Below, in pieces: positions 16,980 through 24,684 of a stretch of DNA of 64,000 nt. The notes beneath the pieces are model-generated. The model had not been told where the DNA came from. It saw only the letters and a list, made by a program, of their open reading frames with translations, and made no database searches. Position 1 is the stretch's first letter; each line of letters begins with the position of its first letter. The stretch comes from Dehalobacterium formicoaceticum (GTDB lineage Bacteria; Bacillota; Dehalobacteriia; Dehalobacteriales; Dehalobacteriaceae), in assembly GCF_002224645.1 (NCBI RefSeq), contig NZ_CP022121.1:2362501-2426500 (forward strand). The letters are read 5' to 3'. The translations under genes and the position numbers were made by a program.

Positions 16980-17627
16980 ATGGCAAATCAAGAAGTTATT
17001 CAGAAAATGAAAGATGCTCTCTTAGCTTTTGATGAAGATATGGCACAAGCTGCTGCCGAGGAAGTGGTCAGTACAGGAGCTGATATTGTAGAAACCATGA
17101 AGGTTATGGGTGATACCATGGGCGAAATCGGCGAACAGTTCCAAGTTATGGAAATATTTTTGCCGGAAGTACTGCTGGCATCAAAGGCTTTTAAAGTAGC
17201 GATGAAAATATTTGAACCGGAACTGCTCAAATCAGGGACAACACAAGGTGAGCGTCCGAGAGCTGTAATTGGCTCCGTCAAAGGCGACCTGCACACGGTA
17301 GGAAAAGATATGGTAACCACCATGTTGACCGTGGGCGGTTTCGAGGTCAAAGACCTGGGGATTGATTTGGATGCTTCTACCTTTATTACCGAAGCCGATG
17401 CTTTTGGGGCAAAAATTATTTGCGTGTCTGCTTTAATGTCCTCGACCATCGCACAGCAAAAAACAGTTATTGAGTTTCTTAAAGCTAAAGGATTACGTGA
17501 TAAATTTAAGGTCATGGTTGGCGGCGGCCCTTGCACTCAAAGCTGGGCAGATTCTATCGGAGCCGATGGATTTGCCAAGGATGCCGTTGGTGCCGTTGAA
17601 GTTGCCAAGAAATTAATCGCCAATTAA
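16980..17627 (+). CDS. Corrinoid (cobalamin-binding) methyltransferase protein, MtmC/MtbC/MttC family
   Basis: 215 residues, the normal length. An N-terminal helical cap (B12-binding-2, about 1-85) is followed by a Rossmann-type B12 domain with the His-on motif VKGDLHTVGKDMV (D-x-H-x-x-G, lower axial His) and the GGGPCTQSWADSIGADGFAKDA segment that contacts the nucleotide tail. It would carry the methyl group between the MtmB-like protein (next gene) and the methyl-THF methyltransferase at 20532. A strong RBS (AAGGAGG) precedes ATG 16980. The 130 bases upstream hold a possible small hairpin but no gene. Confidence 0.95.
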   Translation: MANQEVIQKMKDALLAFDEDMAQAAAEEVVSTGADIVETMKVMGDTMGEIGEQFQVMEIFLPEVLLASKAFKVAMKIFEPELLKSGTTQGERPRAVIGSVKGDLHTVGKDMVTTMLTVGGFEVKDLGIDLDASTFITEADAFGAKIICVSALMSSTIAQQKTVIEFLKAKGLRDKFKVMVGGGPCTQSWADSIGADGFAKDAVGAVEVAKKLIAN

Positions 17628-17666
17628 GTATAATTATGATTTAATAAAAAAGGGGGTTGCACAGAT

Positions 17667-19079
17667 ATGTTGATTAGCAGCAGAGGCAGATTCTTAGATT
17701 TCTGGAAAAGAGCTGAAACAGGTCCGATTTGCTTTCGGGATGATTTTGATACCAAGGTTTATTGGCCCAAGGTAAAGGAAATTACCAAAAAATATGGGAT
17801 TGTATACGATCCCAGTCATATGATTCCTTGTGATGATGATATGCTTGATCGTTTGTGGAAGGCGGCAATTGAGCTGGTTGTTGAAGTGGGCGTATTATGT
17901 GTTGATACGGAAAGAATCATTGAGTTCACGGAAAAAGAAATTCTTGATGTGATTGAAAATATCCCTGATCATTTTGTCATGGGCCGGGGCAATGATGCCA
18001 TTGTGTGCAAGCATCGTGGCATAGAAAATTACGATGACTTAAAACAGCCCGCATTTTTGCATGGCCGCATCTTGGGACCGATTTCTGAAGATATTTATGA
18101 AAAGGTTTGTTGGAGTTATATTCGAGAACCATTAGCAGATCATATTGCCTTCCAGGGTAATTTGACCTCCATCTTTGGTATGCCGGTAACACCGAATTCC
18201 CCTTGGGAAATAATGGCTGAGATGAAATGCACCTCCATCGTTAAGGATGTATGCCGTCGTGCCAGCCGCCCGGGCATGGCAGACGGAGGGATCAGATCCA
18301 TTTCCATACCGGCTCTGCTTTCCGTTAATAATCCTGGCTGGGGCATGCAGCCGGGGGATAACAGATCTGCCTTGCTCACACCTCAGCATAAGGTGGAGTA
18401 CGCTCATTTAAACAGAGCATTAATATGGCATGCGAATGGTAACATCATCCAGGGTGGTATGTGCTGCTATCCGGGCGGTTTATCCGGATCTCCTGCTCAC
18501 TCGGCAGTGACCGGTACCGCGGAGTTCATTTTAAATAAATTGCTCTTTGATCTTACCCTTGATGGTTCTTGGGCAGTTGATGCCATGTATTTCAGTAATA
18601 CCAGTAAATATTCCTTGTGGTGCAGCAATTACCAAAATGCTGCTGTTATGAGGAACACCCATAGTGCTCCATTGATCGGGGGCGGTTGGCAGATGACAGC
18701 GGGAATTGGCAGCGAAGAGTTCTTCTGGGAATCTGCCGCCTCGGCGATCAGCGCAATTGTTCTGGGTTGCGGAGTTTCCGGCGGATCAGGTTGTCAAAGC
18801 GGCGGCTTGGATCATGCCAGTGGATTAGGTTTGAGATTTTCCGGTGAGGTAGCTAAAGCAGTTGCCAAAACAAAACTTACCAGAGAACAGGCCAATGGAC
18901 TTGTCCTTGATATTATGAAAAAATATCAACCATATATTGATGACCACACCGCACACACCTTAGGCGGCGATTTTAGAGAGTGCTATGATTTAGAAACAGT
19001 TGAGCCCAAAAAAGAATATCTTGCTATTTATGAAAAGGTAAAGGCGGAGCTTCGAGAAATGGGCCTCCCCATGAATTAA
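17667..19079 (+). CDS. MtmB-family methyltransferase without pyrrolysine
   Basis: 470 residues. The protein aligns by eye with archaeal monomethylamine:corrinoid methyltransferase MtmB over its first ~210 residues and again at the C-terminus: DFWKRAETG, KKYGI, IPCDDDMLDRLWKA, CVDTERIIEFTEKEI, GPISEDIY, TPNSPWEIMA, RRASRPGM, and FRECYDLETVEPKKEY near the end. In MtmB the pyrrolysine codon (UAG, residue 202) lies three residues after RPGM; here that place is Gly207 (RPGMADGG) and the frame has no amber codon. This parallels MtgB, a pyrrolysine-less member of the TMA methyltransferase family that demethylates glycine betaine. It should methylate the corrinoid protein encoded just upstream, from a substrate other than, or handled differently from, methylamine. 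RBS AAGGGGG precedes ATG 17667. Confidence 0.85.
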   Translation: MLISSRGRFLDFWKRAETGPICFRDDFDTKVYWPKVKEITKKYGIVYDPSHMIPCDDDMLDRLWKAAIELVVEVGVLCVDTERIIEFTEKEILDVIENIPDHFVMGRGNDAIVCKHRGIENYDDLKQPAFLHGRILGPISEDIYEKVCWSYIREPLADHIAFQGNLTSIFGMPVTPNSPWEIMAEMKCTSIVKDVCRRASRPGMADGGIRSISIPALLSVNNPGWGMQPGDNRSALLTPQHKVEYAHLNRALIWHANGNIIQGGMCCYPGGLSGSPAHSAVTGTAEFILNKLLFDLTLDGSWAVDAMYFSNTSKYSLWCSNYQNAAVMRNTHSAPLIGGGWQMTAGIGSEEFFWESAASAISAIVLGCGVSGGSGCQSGGLDHASGLGLRFSGEVAKAVAKTKLTREQANGLVLDIMKKYQPYIDDHTAHTLGGDFRECYDLETVEPKKEYLAIYEKVKAELREMGLPMN

Positions 19080-19130
19080 GATATTAAAGAAGACCGCTAA
19101 TACCTGTAATACCGGTAAGAAAGTGTGACG

Positions 19131-19201
19131 ATCAAGGGCAGCAGAGAAAAAGATTATCAATGCTGCCCTTGATTACACCTTGATTACACCTTGATTACAC
19201 C
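19131..19201 (+). promoter_or_regulatory. Intercistronic hairpin plus three 11-bp repeats
   Basis: ATCAAGGGCAGCA (19131-19143) pairs perfectly with TGCTGCCCTTGAT (19161-19173). TTGATTACACC is then repeated three times without gap (19169-19201). There is no T-run, so this may be a processing or mRNA-stability element separating the MtmB-like gene from the membrane-protein gene rather than a terminator. Confidence 0.5.
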
Positions 19202-19312
19202 TTGATCAATGCAAATTCATTTTGCTCAACTTAATTTAAATGTAAAAATCCCTTCTCTTTGAGATGTCTCGGTTAGTTACATGCTATTTTTCTAGCTGGA
19301 AGGAGGATTTAT

Positions 19313-20368
19313 ATGTCAGATACCACAAATAGTATTCAAGTGCCGAATGTTCAATCATTTCTAAGGGGTTTTCCCTGGGTCGTCATGATTTTGGTGTTTG
19401 CTTTCTTATCTTGGTTGTTTTGGGAACCATTTCTCAGCATGTTTATGGATGGGGAATCCGCCCAATATGCTTCCATTGGGATCTCAACAATCGGAGCATA
19501 TTTAGTCAGTATCTTTGCCATCGCCGGACAATGGCCCTTTCAAAAAGTTGAAAACAAATGGGTTAGGGGAATTCTGCTGATTTTGCTGGCCAAGGTTATT
19601 GCCGCTGCATTTTGGATCATGCTGGTGCGTGTTTTTCATGTCAATATTGTCATGTGGGCCTTTCCGATTATATCTAATGCCTGGTTGATTCTGGCCGCAA
19701 CCAGCTTTGTGGGTGGAGATGCGCATCTGCCCAATGTTCCTCCTGTCAGAAAAATGTTTCTTAATTTAATTATTGCCGTGGGTGGTACCCTCGTTCTGTT
19801 GCGTACCATTGTCATCTTTCCCTCTACCTGGTTTGCCATGCTGCAGCCCATTATCGTGACCGGGGGATTAGCATATCTGTTTCGGCGTGTTAAGCAACCC
19901 ACCTTTAGCATCCTTTCCTGGTCATTACTGTTAGGATTAATGTGGATCTTTGTTTCCGTGGCCTCATGGCTTGGTCATTTTACGATTGATCATAATGCGC
20001 CCCAGTTTTGGACATGGAATTTAGGTGCCGGTTCTGCCGAATTTAATTTATTTTTTGCCTTTGCCTGTGGTCTGAATTTTGCTGTTTTTGCTTGCACCCA
20101 ATGCTGGCCCTTTAGCCGTATCAGACAACCATGGGGTACAACGATCGCACTTTTCTCAGTTTTAACCTGGTGTTTTCTAATCACCCGTGCCATCATACCA
20201 TTATTTAATACGATCGTTCCCGGGGATGCTTCCTTATGGCAAGCACAAATAATGGCGTGGCACACCGTATTTTGGGGCTTTTCCTGGGTCTATTGTTTTG
20301 GTGTCGGTCAAAAACCATATCTTTGGGCAGGACAGAAGACTCCTGGAACCTGGGATGATGTAGATTAA
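19313..20368 (+). CDS. Multi-pass membrane protein in the methyltransferase operon
   Basis: 351 residues with about eight or nine hydrophobic helices, many Trp and Phe, and conserved-looking polar points inside them (for example HFTIDHNAPQFWTWNLG and ACTQCWPFSR). I do not recognise the family. Its place between the MtmB-like gene and the methyl-THF methyltransferase suggests a role in substrate uptake, comparable in position to the MttP permeases of methylamine operons, but no sequence similarity to these is claimed. RBS GGAAGGAGG precedes ATG 19313. The C-terminal tail is short and hydrophilic. Confidence 0.7.
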   Translation: MSDTTNSIQVPNVQSFLRGFPWVVMILVFAFLSWLFWEPFLSMFMDGESAQYASIGISTIGAYLVSIFAIAGQWPFQKVENKWVRGILLILLAKVIAAAFWIMLVRVFHVNIVMWAFPIISNAWLILAATSFVGGDAHLPNVPPVRKMFLNLIIAVGGTLVLLRTIVIFPSTWFAMLQPIIVTGGLAYLFRRVKQPTFSILSWSLLLGLMWIFVSVASWLGHFTIDHNAPQFWTWNLGAGSAEFNLFFAFACGLNFAVFACTQCWPFSRIRQPWGTTIALFSVLTWCFLITRAIIPLFNTIVPGDASLWQAQIMAWHTVFWGFSWVYCFGVGQKPYLWAGQKTPGTWDDVD

Positions 20369-20531
20369 GAGATAATATAATAAAATAAAATATATGGGCA
20401 TCTGGAAAGATATAAGATAGTGTGTAGTGCATAGCATAAGAAAACATGGAATAGCGTAAAATAGCGTAAAAAAACAGAAAATTTATAAAAAATTATGAAA
20501 TGATGAAAAAAGTAAAAAGGAGATTAATTTC

Positions 20532-21392
20532 ATGGAAACCATTTTAAAAAGCAAGACAAAAACTGTCACGATCAGCCCGGATCATCCCTTTGTGATAATT
20601 GGGGAAAAAATTAATCCTACGGGGAGAAAAAAGCTTACTACAGAATTAGAAAATAATGATTTGAGCGGTGTAGCCAGAGAAGCGGAACTGCAAGTGCAGG
20701 CAGGGGCCCATGTGCTGGATGTTAATGTGGGCGCTTCAGGTATTGATGAAGCAAAAACGATGGTTGAAGCGATTAAAATCATCACTGATATCACTAATTT
20801 GCCTTTATGTTTTGATTCGGCCGGCAGTCATGTATTGGAAGCTGCACTTAAAGCATATGAAGGAAGAGCTTTGGTCAACTCGGTTTCCGGGGAAAAGGAA
20901 AAACTAGATAAGGTCCTTCCCTTAATTAAAGAGTATGATGCCGCAGTGATTGCCCTGCCCATGGATGATAAGGGGATTCCCCATGAACCGGAAGAACGCT
21001 TTGCCATAACGGCAAGAATTGTGGAAGCAGCAGAAAAAATAGGGATCGACCGCAAGGACATCATCGTTGATTGCTTGGCCATGACATTAAGCGCCGACGA
21101 TCAATCGGCAAAACTAACCTTGGATACCATGAAGAAAGTGCAAAAAGAATTGGGCTGCAATATGAGTTTAGGGGTCAGTAATATCTCCTATGGTTTACCG
21201 GATCGGGATATTATTAACTCATTTTTCCTGATTGCCGCCATCGATAGCGGACTGACTTGCGCTATTATTGATCCCACCAAAGAGGAAATGAAAAGCGCGA
21301 TTGTTGTAGCTGAACTCATAAGCGGAAGAGATAAGGATTGCTTAGGTTTTCTTAAGGCATATAGGGCGAAGATGAAGAAAGCGAAACAATAA
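20532..21392 (+). CDS. Methylcobalamin:tetrahydrofolate methyltransferase (MtgA/MtrH-like, pterin-binding domain)
   Basis: 286 residues forming a single dihydropteroate-synthase-like TIM barrel. The pterin-binding motifs are visible: IIGEKINPTGRKK at the start, AGAHVLDVNVGASGID, PLCFDSAG, LVNSVSGEKEK, and SLGVSNISYGLPDRDIINSFFL. The size and motifs fit the MtgA type that moves the methyl group from a corrinoid protein to THF, rather than DHPS itself or full-length MetH. It completes a three-component chain with the MtmB-like and corrinoid proteins; methyl-THF would enter the Wood-Ljungdahl or one-carbon pathway. RBS AAAAGGAG precedes ATG 20532. REP elements begin 30 bases after the stop. Confidence 0.92.
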   Translation: METILKSKTKTVTISPDHPFVIIGEKINPTGRKKLTTELENNDLSGVAREAELQVQAGAHVLDVNVGASGIDEAKTMVEAIKIITDITNLPLCFDSAGSHVLEAALKAYEGRALVNSVSGEKEKLDKVLPLIKEYDAAVIALPMDDKGIPHEPEERFAITARIVEAAEKIGIDRKDIIVDCLAMTLSADDQSAKLTLDTMKKVQKELGCNMSLGVSNISYGLPDRDIINSFFLIAAIDSGLTCAIIDPTKEEMKSAIVVAELISGRDKDCLGFLKAYRAKMKKAKQ

Positions 21393-21419
21393 GAAGTTAG
21401 AACAGGGGACGGGGTAGAA

Positions 21420-21590
21420 CGAGGGGTAGAACGAGGGGGTAGAACGAGGGACGGTTCTTTGTTCTGGCACCAGAAAATCTTATAGAACGAGGGACGGTTC
21501 TTTGTTCTGGCACCAGAAAATCTTATTAACGGTAAAACCGTTAAGTCTGGATATCTGTGTCAAACAAAGAACCGTCCCCTGTTTTACCCT
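21420..21590. repeat. REP-like element, family 2 (one full and one partial copy)
   Basis: A ~105-base element (21483-21587) begins TAGAACGAGGGACGGTTC and ends with GAACCGTCCCCTGTTTTA, so its ends are inverted repeats. Inside are nested hairpins, including TCTGG-CA-CCAGA and TTAACGG-TAAAA-CCGTTAA. A duplicate of its first ~43 bases precedes it. Other copies lie at 23947-24004, 24172-24300 and 24469-24545, with a partial one at 58796-58840. Family 1 and family 2 share the pattern GGAC-GGT..TTGT. Confidence 0.75.
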
Positions 21591-21707
21591 AGAGTTAATA
21601 AAAAACTGATCGGGCAAGGGCTTTGCTCATTTTTGTCGAATCCTTAATGCAGTGAAATTCGGAAATTCGGAAATTCGGAAGAATGTTGGCGGATAGGGGG
21701 CGGCAGA

Positions 21708-22961
21708 TTGAAGATTTTGCAGGTGCTTTGCCAGAAACCGTGGCTTACGGGAAGCGGTGTATTCCTGGAAGCTCTGATCCATGCCGGGACTTCAGCCGGT
21801 ATCAGCCCAGGGGTGGTGGCCGGTGTGCCTTTGAAGGAAACGGAAACCGCGGCAAAAATGATGGGACAAGCAGCCTTTTTCCCGGTGCAGTTTGAAACGG
21901 ATGCGCTGCCCTTTCCCATAGTGGGCATGAGCGATGTGATGCCTTATCCCAGCACCAGATATCGGGATCTGACAGAAGAAATGCTGGAAAGCTGGGAGAT
22001 GGCTTTTCGAAAAAAGCTAGTGCAGGCGGCTGAGGTTTTTCAGCCTGATCTTGTTATCTGTCATCATCTCTGGCTCTTAAGCGCACTGACCCGACAAACC
22101 TTGCCCCATATCCCAGTACTGGGTTTATGCCACGGAACCTGCCTTAGGCAGTATCATTTGGCTCCCAGGTTTTCCGGCCTGGCTCGGGCAGGGTGCCGCA
22201 GGCTGGACGGGATTTTTGCTCTTCATGAAGCACAGAAGGAGGAGATTCATCAACTGCTGGATTTTCCCAAAGAGCTGATCCAGGTGAGCGGTGCAGGCTA
22301 CAGTCCCGACTTTTTCTTTCCGCCGAACAAGGCAAAAAGTCTCCGGCCCCTGAAGCTTGTTTACGCAGGGAAACTGAGCGCTGCCAAGGGGGTGCCTTCT
22401 CTGATCCGAGTATTTCAAAGGCTTTCGGAAAAACACCCTGGTATAGAGCTTCATTTAGCCGGGTCAGGGAGCGGTATGGAGGCCCGTGAGATCATCACTA
22501 TGGCAAAGGGCCGGACTGATGTCCTTTTTCACGGCAATCTGAGCCAGGTAAATCTGGGGGAGCTTTTCCGTACCTCCTATCTGTTCGTGTTGCCCTCCTT
22601 TTTTGAAGGACTGCCCCTGGTGGTAATCGAGGCCTTGGCTTCCGGTCTTCGGGTGGTAACGACGGAGCAGCCCGGTTTAAAAAGCTATCTAGATCAGGTT
22701 CCGGGCAGCCGGGAAATGATTCAATATGCGGAACTACCCCCCTTACGGGTGGATCAGCCCTCGGTTCAGGATCTGCCTGCTTTTGAAGACCGCCTTTATG
22801 ACGCCATTAACCTGCAGTTGAATCGGGTCAAAGAGAGGGATGATCACGGACCGGCATGGGAAAAAGCGATTGGCACATTGAGCTGGGAGGGAGTATTTTC
22901 TCGGATGATGTCCTTTATCGATAAAATCTATCAGACAGGATCGTTTAATAAAAAATTTTAA
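21708..22961 (+). CDS. GT4-type glycosyltransferase
   Basis: 417 residues with a two-domain GT-B layout. The start MKILQVLCQKPWLTGSGVFLEAL is a typical acceptor-domain opening. The donor domain contains VYAGKLSAAKGVPSLIRVFQ, HLAGSGSG and the EFGLP-like E-x7-E motif FEGLPLVVIEALASGLRVVTT. The start is TTG 21708, preceded by ATAGGGGG; no in-frame ATG gives the conserved MKILQ opening. The sugar donor and acceptor cannot be told. It is followed by a PHP-domain gene in the same direction 83 bases on, perhaps co-transcribed. The upstream region is REP DNA. Confidence 0.85.
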   Translation: MKILQVLCQKPWLTGSGVFLEALIHAGTSAGISPGVVAGVPLKETETAAKMMGQAAFFPVQFETDALPFPIVGMSDVMPYPSTRYRDLTEEMLESWEMAFRKKLVQAAEVFQPDLVICHHLWLLSALTRQTLPHIPVLGLCHGTCLRQYHLAPRFSGLARAGCRRLDGIFALHEAQKEEIHQLLDFPKELIQVSGAGYSPDFFFPPNKAKSLRPLKLVYAGKLSAAKGVPSLIRVFQRLSEKHPGIELHLAGSGSGMEAREIITMAKGRTDVLFHGNLSQVNLGELFRTSYLFVLPSFFEGLPLVVIEALASGLRVVTTEQPGLKSYLDQVPGSREMIQYAELPPLRVDQPSVQDLPAFEDRLYDAINLQLNRVKERDDHGPAWEKAIGTLSWEGVFSRMMSFIDKIYQTGSFNKKF

Positions 22962-23044
22962 TTTTTAAAAATGAAAGCTGAATGGTATGATAAGGAAGTA
23001 AGTTTTAAGCTTTACCATTCTAAAGATTATGAGGATATAAACCA

Positions 23045-23716
23045 ATGATCATTGATACCCATCTGCATGAAAGTAAATACTCCCTGGATAGTTTTGTTTC
23101 CTTGGAGGAAATTGTTGACCAGGCCCGGGAGATGGGAATGGACGGGATTTGCATTACGGATCATGAGAGCAATGAAATCAAAGAAGAGGCATTTCGTCTT
23201 TCCCAACGGACTGGTTTTTTGATTATCACGGGGGCAGAGGTACTCACCTGGCAGGGGGATGTTACGGTTTTCGGCTTGGAACATATCCCCCAAGAAAAGT
23301 TGCACGCACCGGAGCTTTTGGATTTGGTGGTTAAAGAGGGTGGTGTGGCGGTCAGTGCCCATCCTTTCCGGCAAAACAACCGGGGCATGGGTCAGGCCAT
23401 TCGCGATATGAAGCTTTTGGGTGGTGTGGAGGCCTTTAATGGCAATACGGAGTACCACCATAATATGGATGCCTATTTTTTGGCTCAGGAGCTGGGACTG
23501 CCATGTCTGGGCGGCAGTGATGCCCATGCCCGCCATGAGGTAGGTCGTTATGCCACTGTATTTCCCGACGGTATCCGGGATGAAAAGGATCTGATTCAGG
23601 CCATTTATGCACGGGAAGTTCATCCCGTTGCTTATCTGGAAGGGCAATATTTGCCTTATCCCTGCCCAGAAAATTTTGAAGCCGGGGAAATATTTTCCTC
23701 TTTCCATCGCTTTTAA
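23045..23716 (+). CDS. PHP-domain metal-dependent phosphoesterase
   Basis: 223 residues, a stand-alone PHP domain. Metal ligands are visible in all four motifs: DTHLHESKYS (motif 1), ICITDHESN (motif 2), VSAHPFR (motif 3) and LGGSDAHARHEVG (motif 4). Such proteins hydrolyse phosphate esters, for example histidinol phosphate, 3',5'-bisphosphates or short nucleotides. The substrate here is unknown. ATG 23045 has only a weak upstream RBS (GAGGATATAAACC). The next 850 bases contain no intact gene. Confidence 0.88.
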   Translation: MIIDTHLHESKYSLDSFVSLEEIVDQAREMGMDGICITDHESNEIKEEAFRLSQRTGFLIITGAEVLTWQGDVTVFGLEHIPQEKLHAPELLDLVVKEGGVAVSAHPFRQNNRGMGQAIRDMKLLGGVEAFNGNTEYHHNMDAYFLAQELGLPCLGGSDAHARHEVGRYATVFPDGIRDEKDLIQAIYAREVHPVAYLEGQYLPYPCPENFEAGEIFSSFHRF

Positions 23717-23783
23717 TCCTTTCTTCTTTAAACTAAAAGCAATATCACTTACAGGGCCATTAACTTTTGTCTTTCGGGGCTTG

Positions 23784-23844
23784 GGGTCAGGCTTAAAATA
23801 GTGAATTATTTAAAAAGTAATTCAATATTTTAAGCCTGACCCCG
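23784..23844. repeat. Long palindrome (25 bp of paired arm)
   Basis: GGGGTCAGGCTTAAAATA (23784-23801) pairs perfectly with 23827-23844. Inner arms TGAATTA/TAATTCA extend it after one mismatch. It resembles a third REP or MITE family, with no other copy noticed in the window. Confidence 0.65.
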
Positions 23845-23946
23845 TTTCATTCCCATGTGGCGTCTGGATCGGAATACGTCTTCTCACAAGTGCATTGGCT
23901 ATGATCCGGGCAAGAGCAGCGCTTATGTTTATAGAGTAAAACGGGA

Positions 23947-24004
23947 GTAGAACGGGGGACGGTTCCTTGTTCTGGGCAAACAAGGAACCGTCTCCTGTTC
24001 TACC
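23947..24004. repeat. REP-like hairpin, family 2, short form
   Basis: GTAGAACGGGGGACGGTTCC pairs with the complementary 3' arm ending GTCTCCTGTTCTAC around CTTGTTCTGGGCAAACAAGG. It has the outer arms of family 2 without the internal hairpins. Confidence 0.7.
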
Positions 24005-24172
24005 CTTTCTAAGAAAAAACCCGCTGCCAAGGGCGAAAACCTATATAAGAATATTTGACATAGGAATAGGAAGTAGCTAAGTTTGTAAATGATGAAGTGA
24101 AGAGCCGGATGCCTTATTAGGGCACGTCCGGTTCTGTGAGGGCTTGGGGCCGTGAGGCCCCGGCTACTCGAT
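24003..24172 (+). mobile_element. Group II intron 3' remnant, copy 1
   Basis: The first part encodes LRKNPLPRAKTYIRIFDIGIGSS then stop, matching the last residues of the maturase at 4090 (LRKYPLPKPQTYVNIFELGAG). Domain V follows at 24102-24134, and domain VI ends in CTACTCGAT at 24172. All earlier intron sequence is missing. The 3' exon continues as TTTGTTCTG of a family 2 REP. Confidence 0.85.
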
Positions 24173-24299
24173 TTTGTTCTGCCACCAGAAAATCTTATTA
24201 ACGGTAAAACCGTTAAGTCTGGATATCTGCGCCAAACAAAGAACCGTCCCCTGTTCTACCTGGATATCTGCGCCAAACAAAGAACCGTCTCCTGTTCTA

Positions 24300-24469
24300 C
24301 CCTTTCTAAGAAAATACCCGCTGCCAAGGGCGAAAACCTATATAAGAATATTTGACATAGGAATAGGAAGTAGCTACGTTTGTAAATGATGAAGTGAAGA
24401 GCCGGATGCCTTATTAGGGCACGTCCGGTTCTGTGAGGGCTTGGGGCCGTAGGGCCCCGGCTACTCGAT
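24300..24469 (+). mobile_element. Group II intron 3' remnant, copy 2 (tandem duplicate)
   Basis: Same layout as copy 1, offset by exactly 297 bases: RT tail LRKYPLPRAKTYIRIFDIGIGSSYVCK, domain V at 24399-24431, end CTACTCGAT at 24469. Here the tail reads through to TGA, whereas copy 1 has a TAA three codons earlier. Few differences separate the copies, so the duplication is recent. Confidence 0.85.
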
Positions 24470-24567
24470 TTTGTTCTGCCACCAGAAAATCTTATTAACG
24501 GTAAAACCGTTAAGTCTGGATATCTGCGCCAAACAAAGAACCGTACCCTGTTCTGTACCCTGTTCTG

Positions 24568-24684
24568 TATACGGAAATTCAGGATGCCTTAGAAAGCAAA
24601 GTTGATGTTTTGACTACCGGAAGCCTGGAGGATGACTTCTTTCACAGAATCCAGAAGGAAGAGGTGCTTCTCTATGCTCAGTAG
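24568..24684 (+). pseudogene. 5'-truncated MntA-type nucleotidyltransferase antitoxin
   Basis: The frame reads YTEIQDALESKVDVLTTGSLEDDFFHRIQKEEVLLYAQ and stops at 24684. This is the C-terminal end usual for MntA antitoxins (…VDLvt…l…F…RI.kE.v.LY). The catalytic GSxRxxxxD part is gone, replaced by REP and intron debris upstream. It overlaps the HepT start by 11 bases, the normal arrangement of the pair. Confidence 0.7.

Larger units (their letters stand above)
23717..24567. other. Gene-free zone of REP elements and truncated intron ends
   Basis: Contains, in order, a 61-base palindrome (23784-23844), a family 2 REP hairpin (23947-24004), and two 297-base tandem units each made of a group II intron 3' end plus part of a family 2 REP. 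The zone abuts, and has probably removed, the 5' part of an mntA-type antitoxin gene. No complete coding region is seen. Confidence 0.75.

Noticed and set aside
17000-17536. Long frame opposite the corrinoid protein gene
   Set aside because: Ser/Thr-rich complement of the cobalamin-binding protein with no RBS; a codon-pattern shadow.
20532-21392. Folate-pathway dihydropteroate synthase (FolP)
   Set aside because: Context with corrinoid and MtmB-like genes and the motif set (GEKINPTGRKK, SNISYGLPDR) fit methyl-THF methyltransferases better.
23027-23707. Long frame opposite the PHP-domain gene
   Set aside because: The plus strand has all four PHP metal motifs; the minus frame has none.
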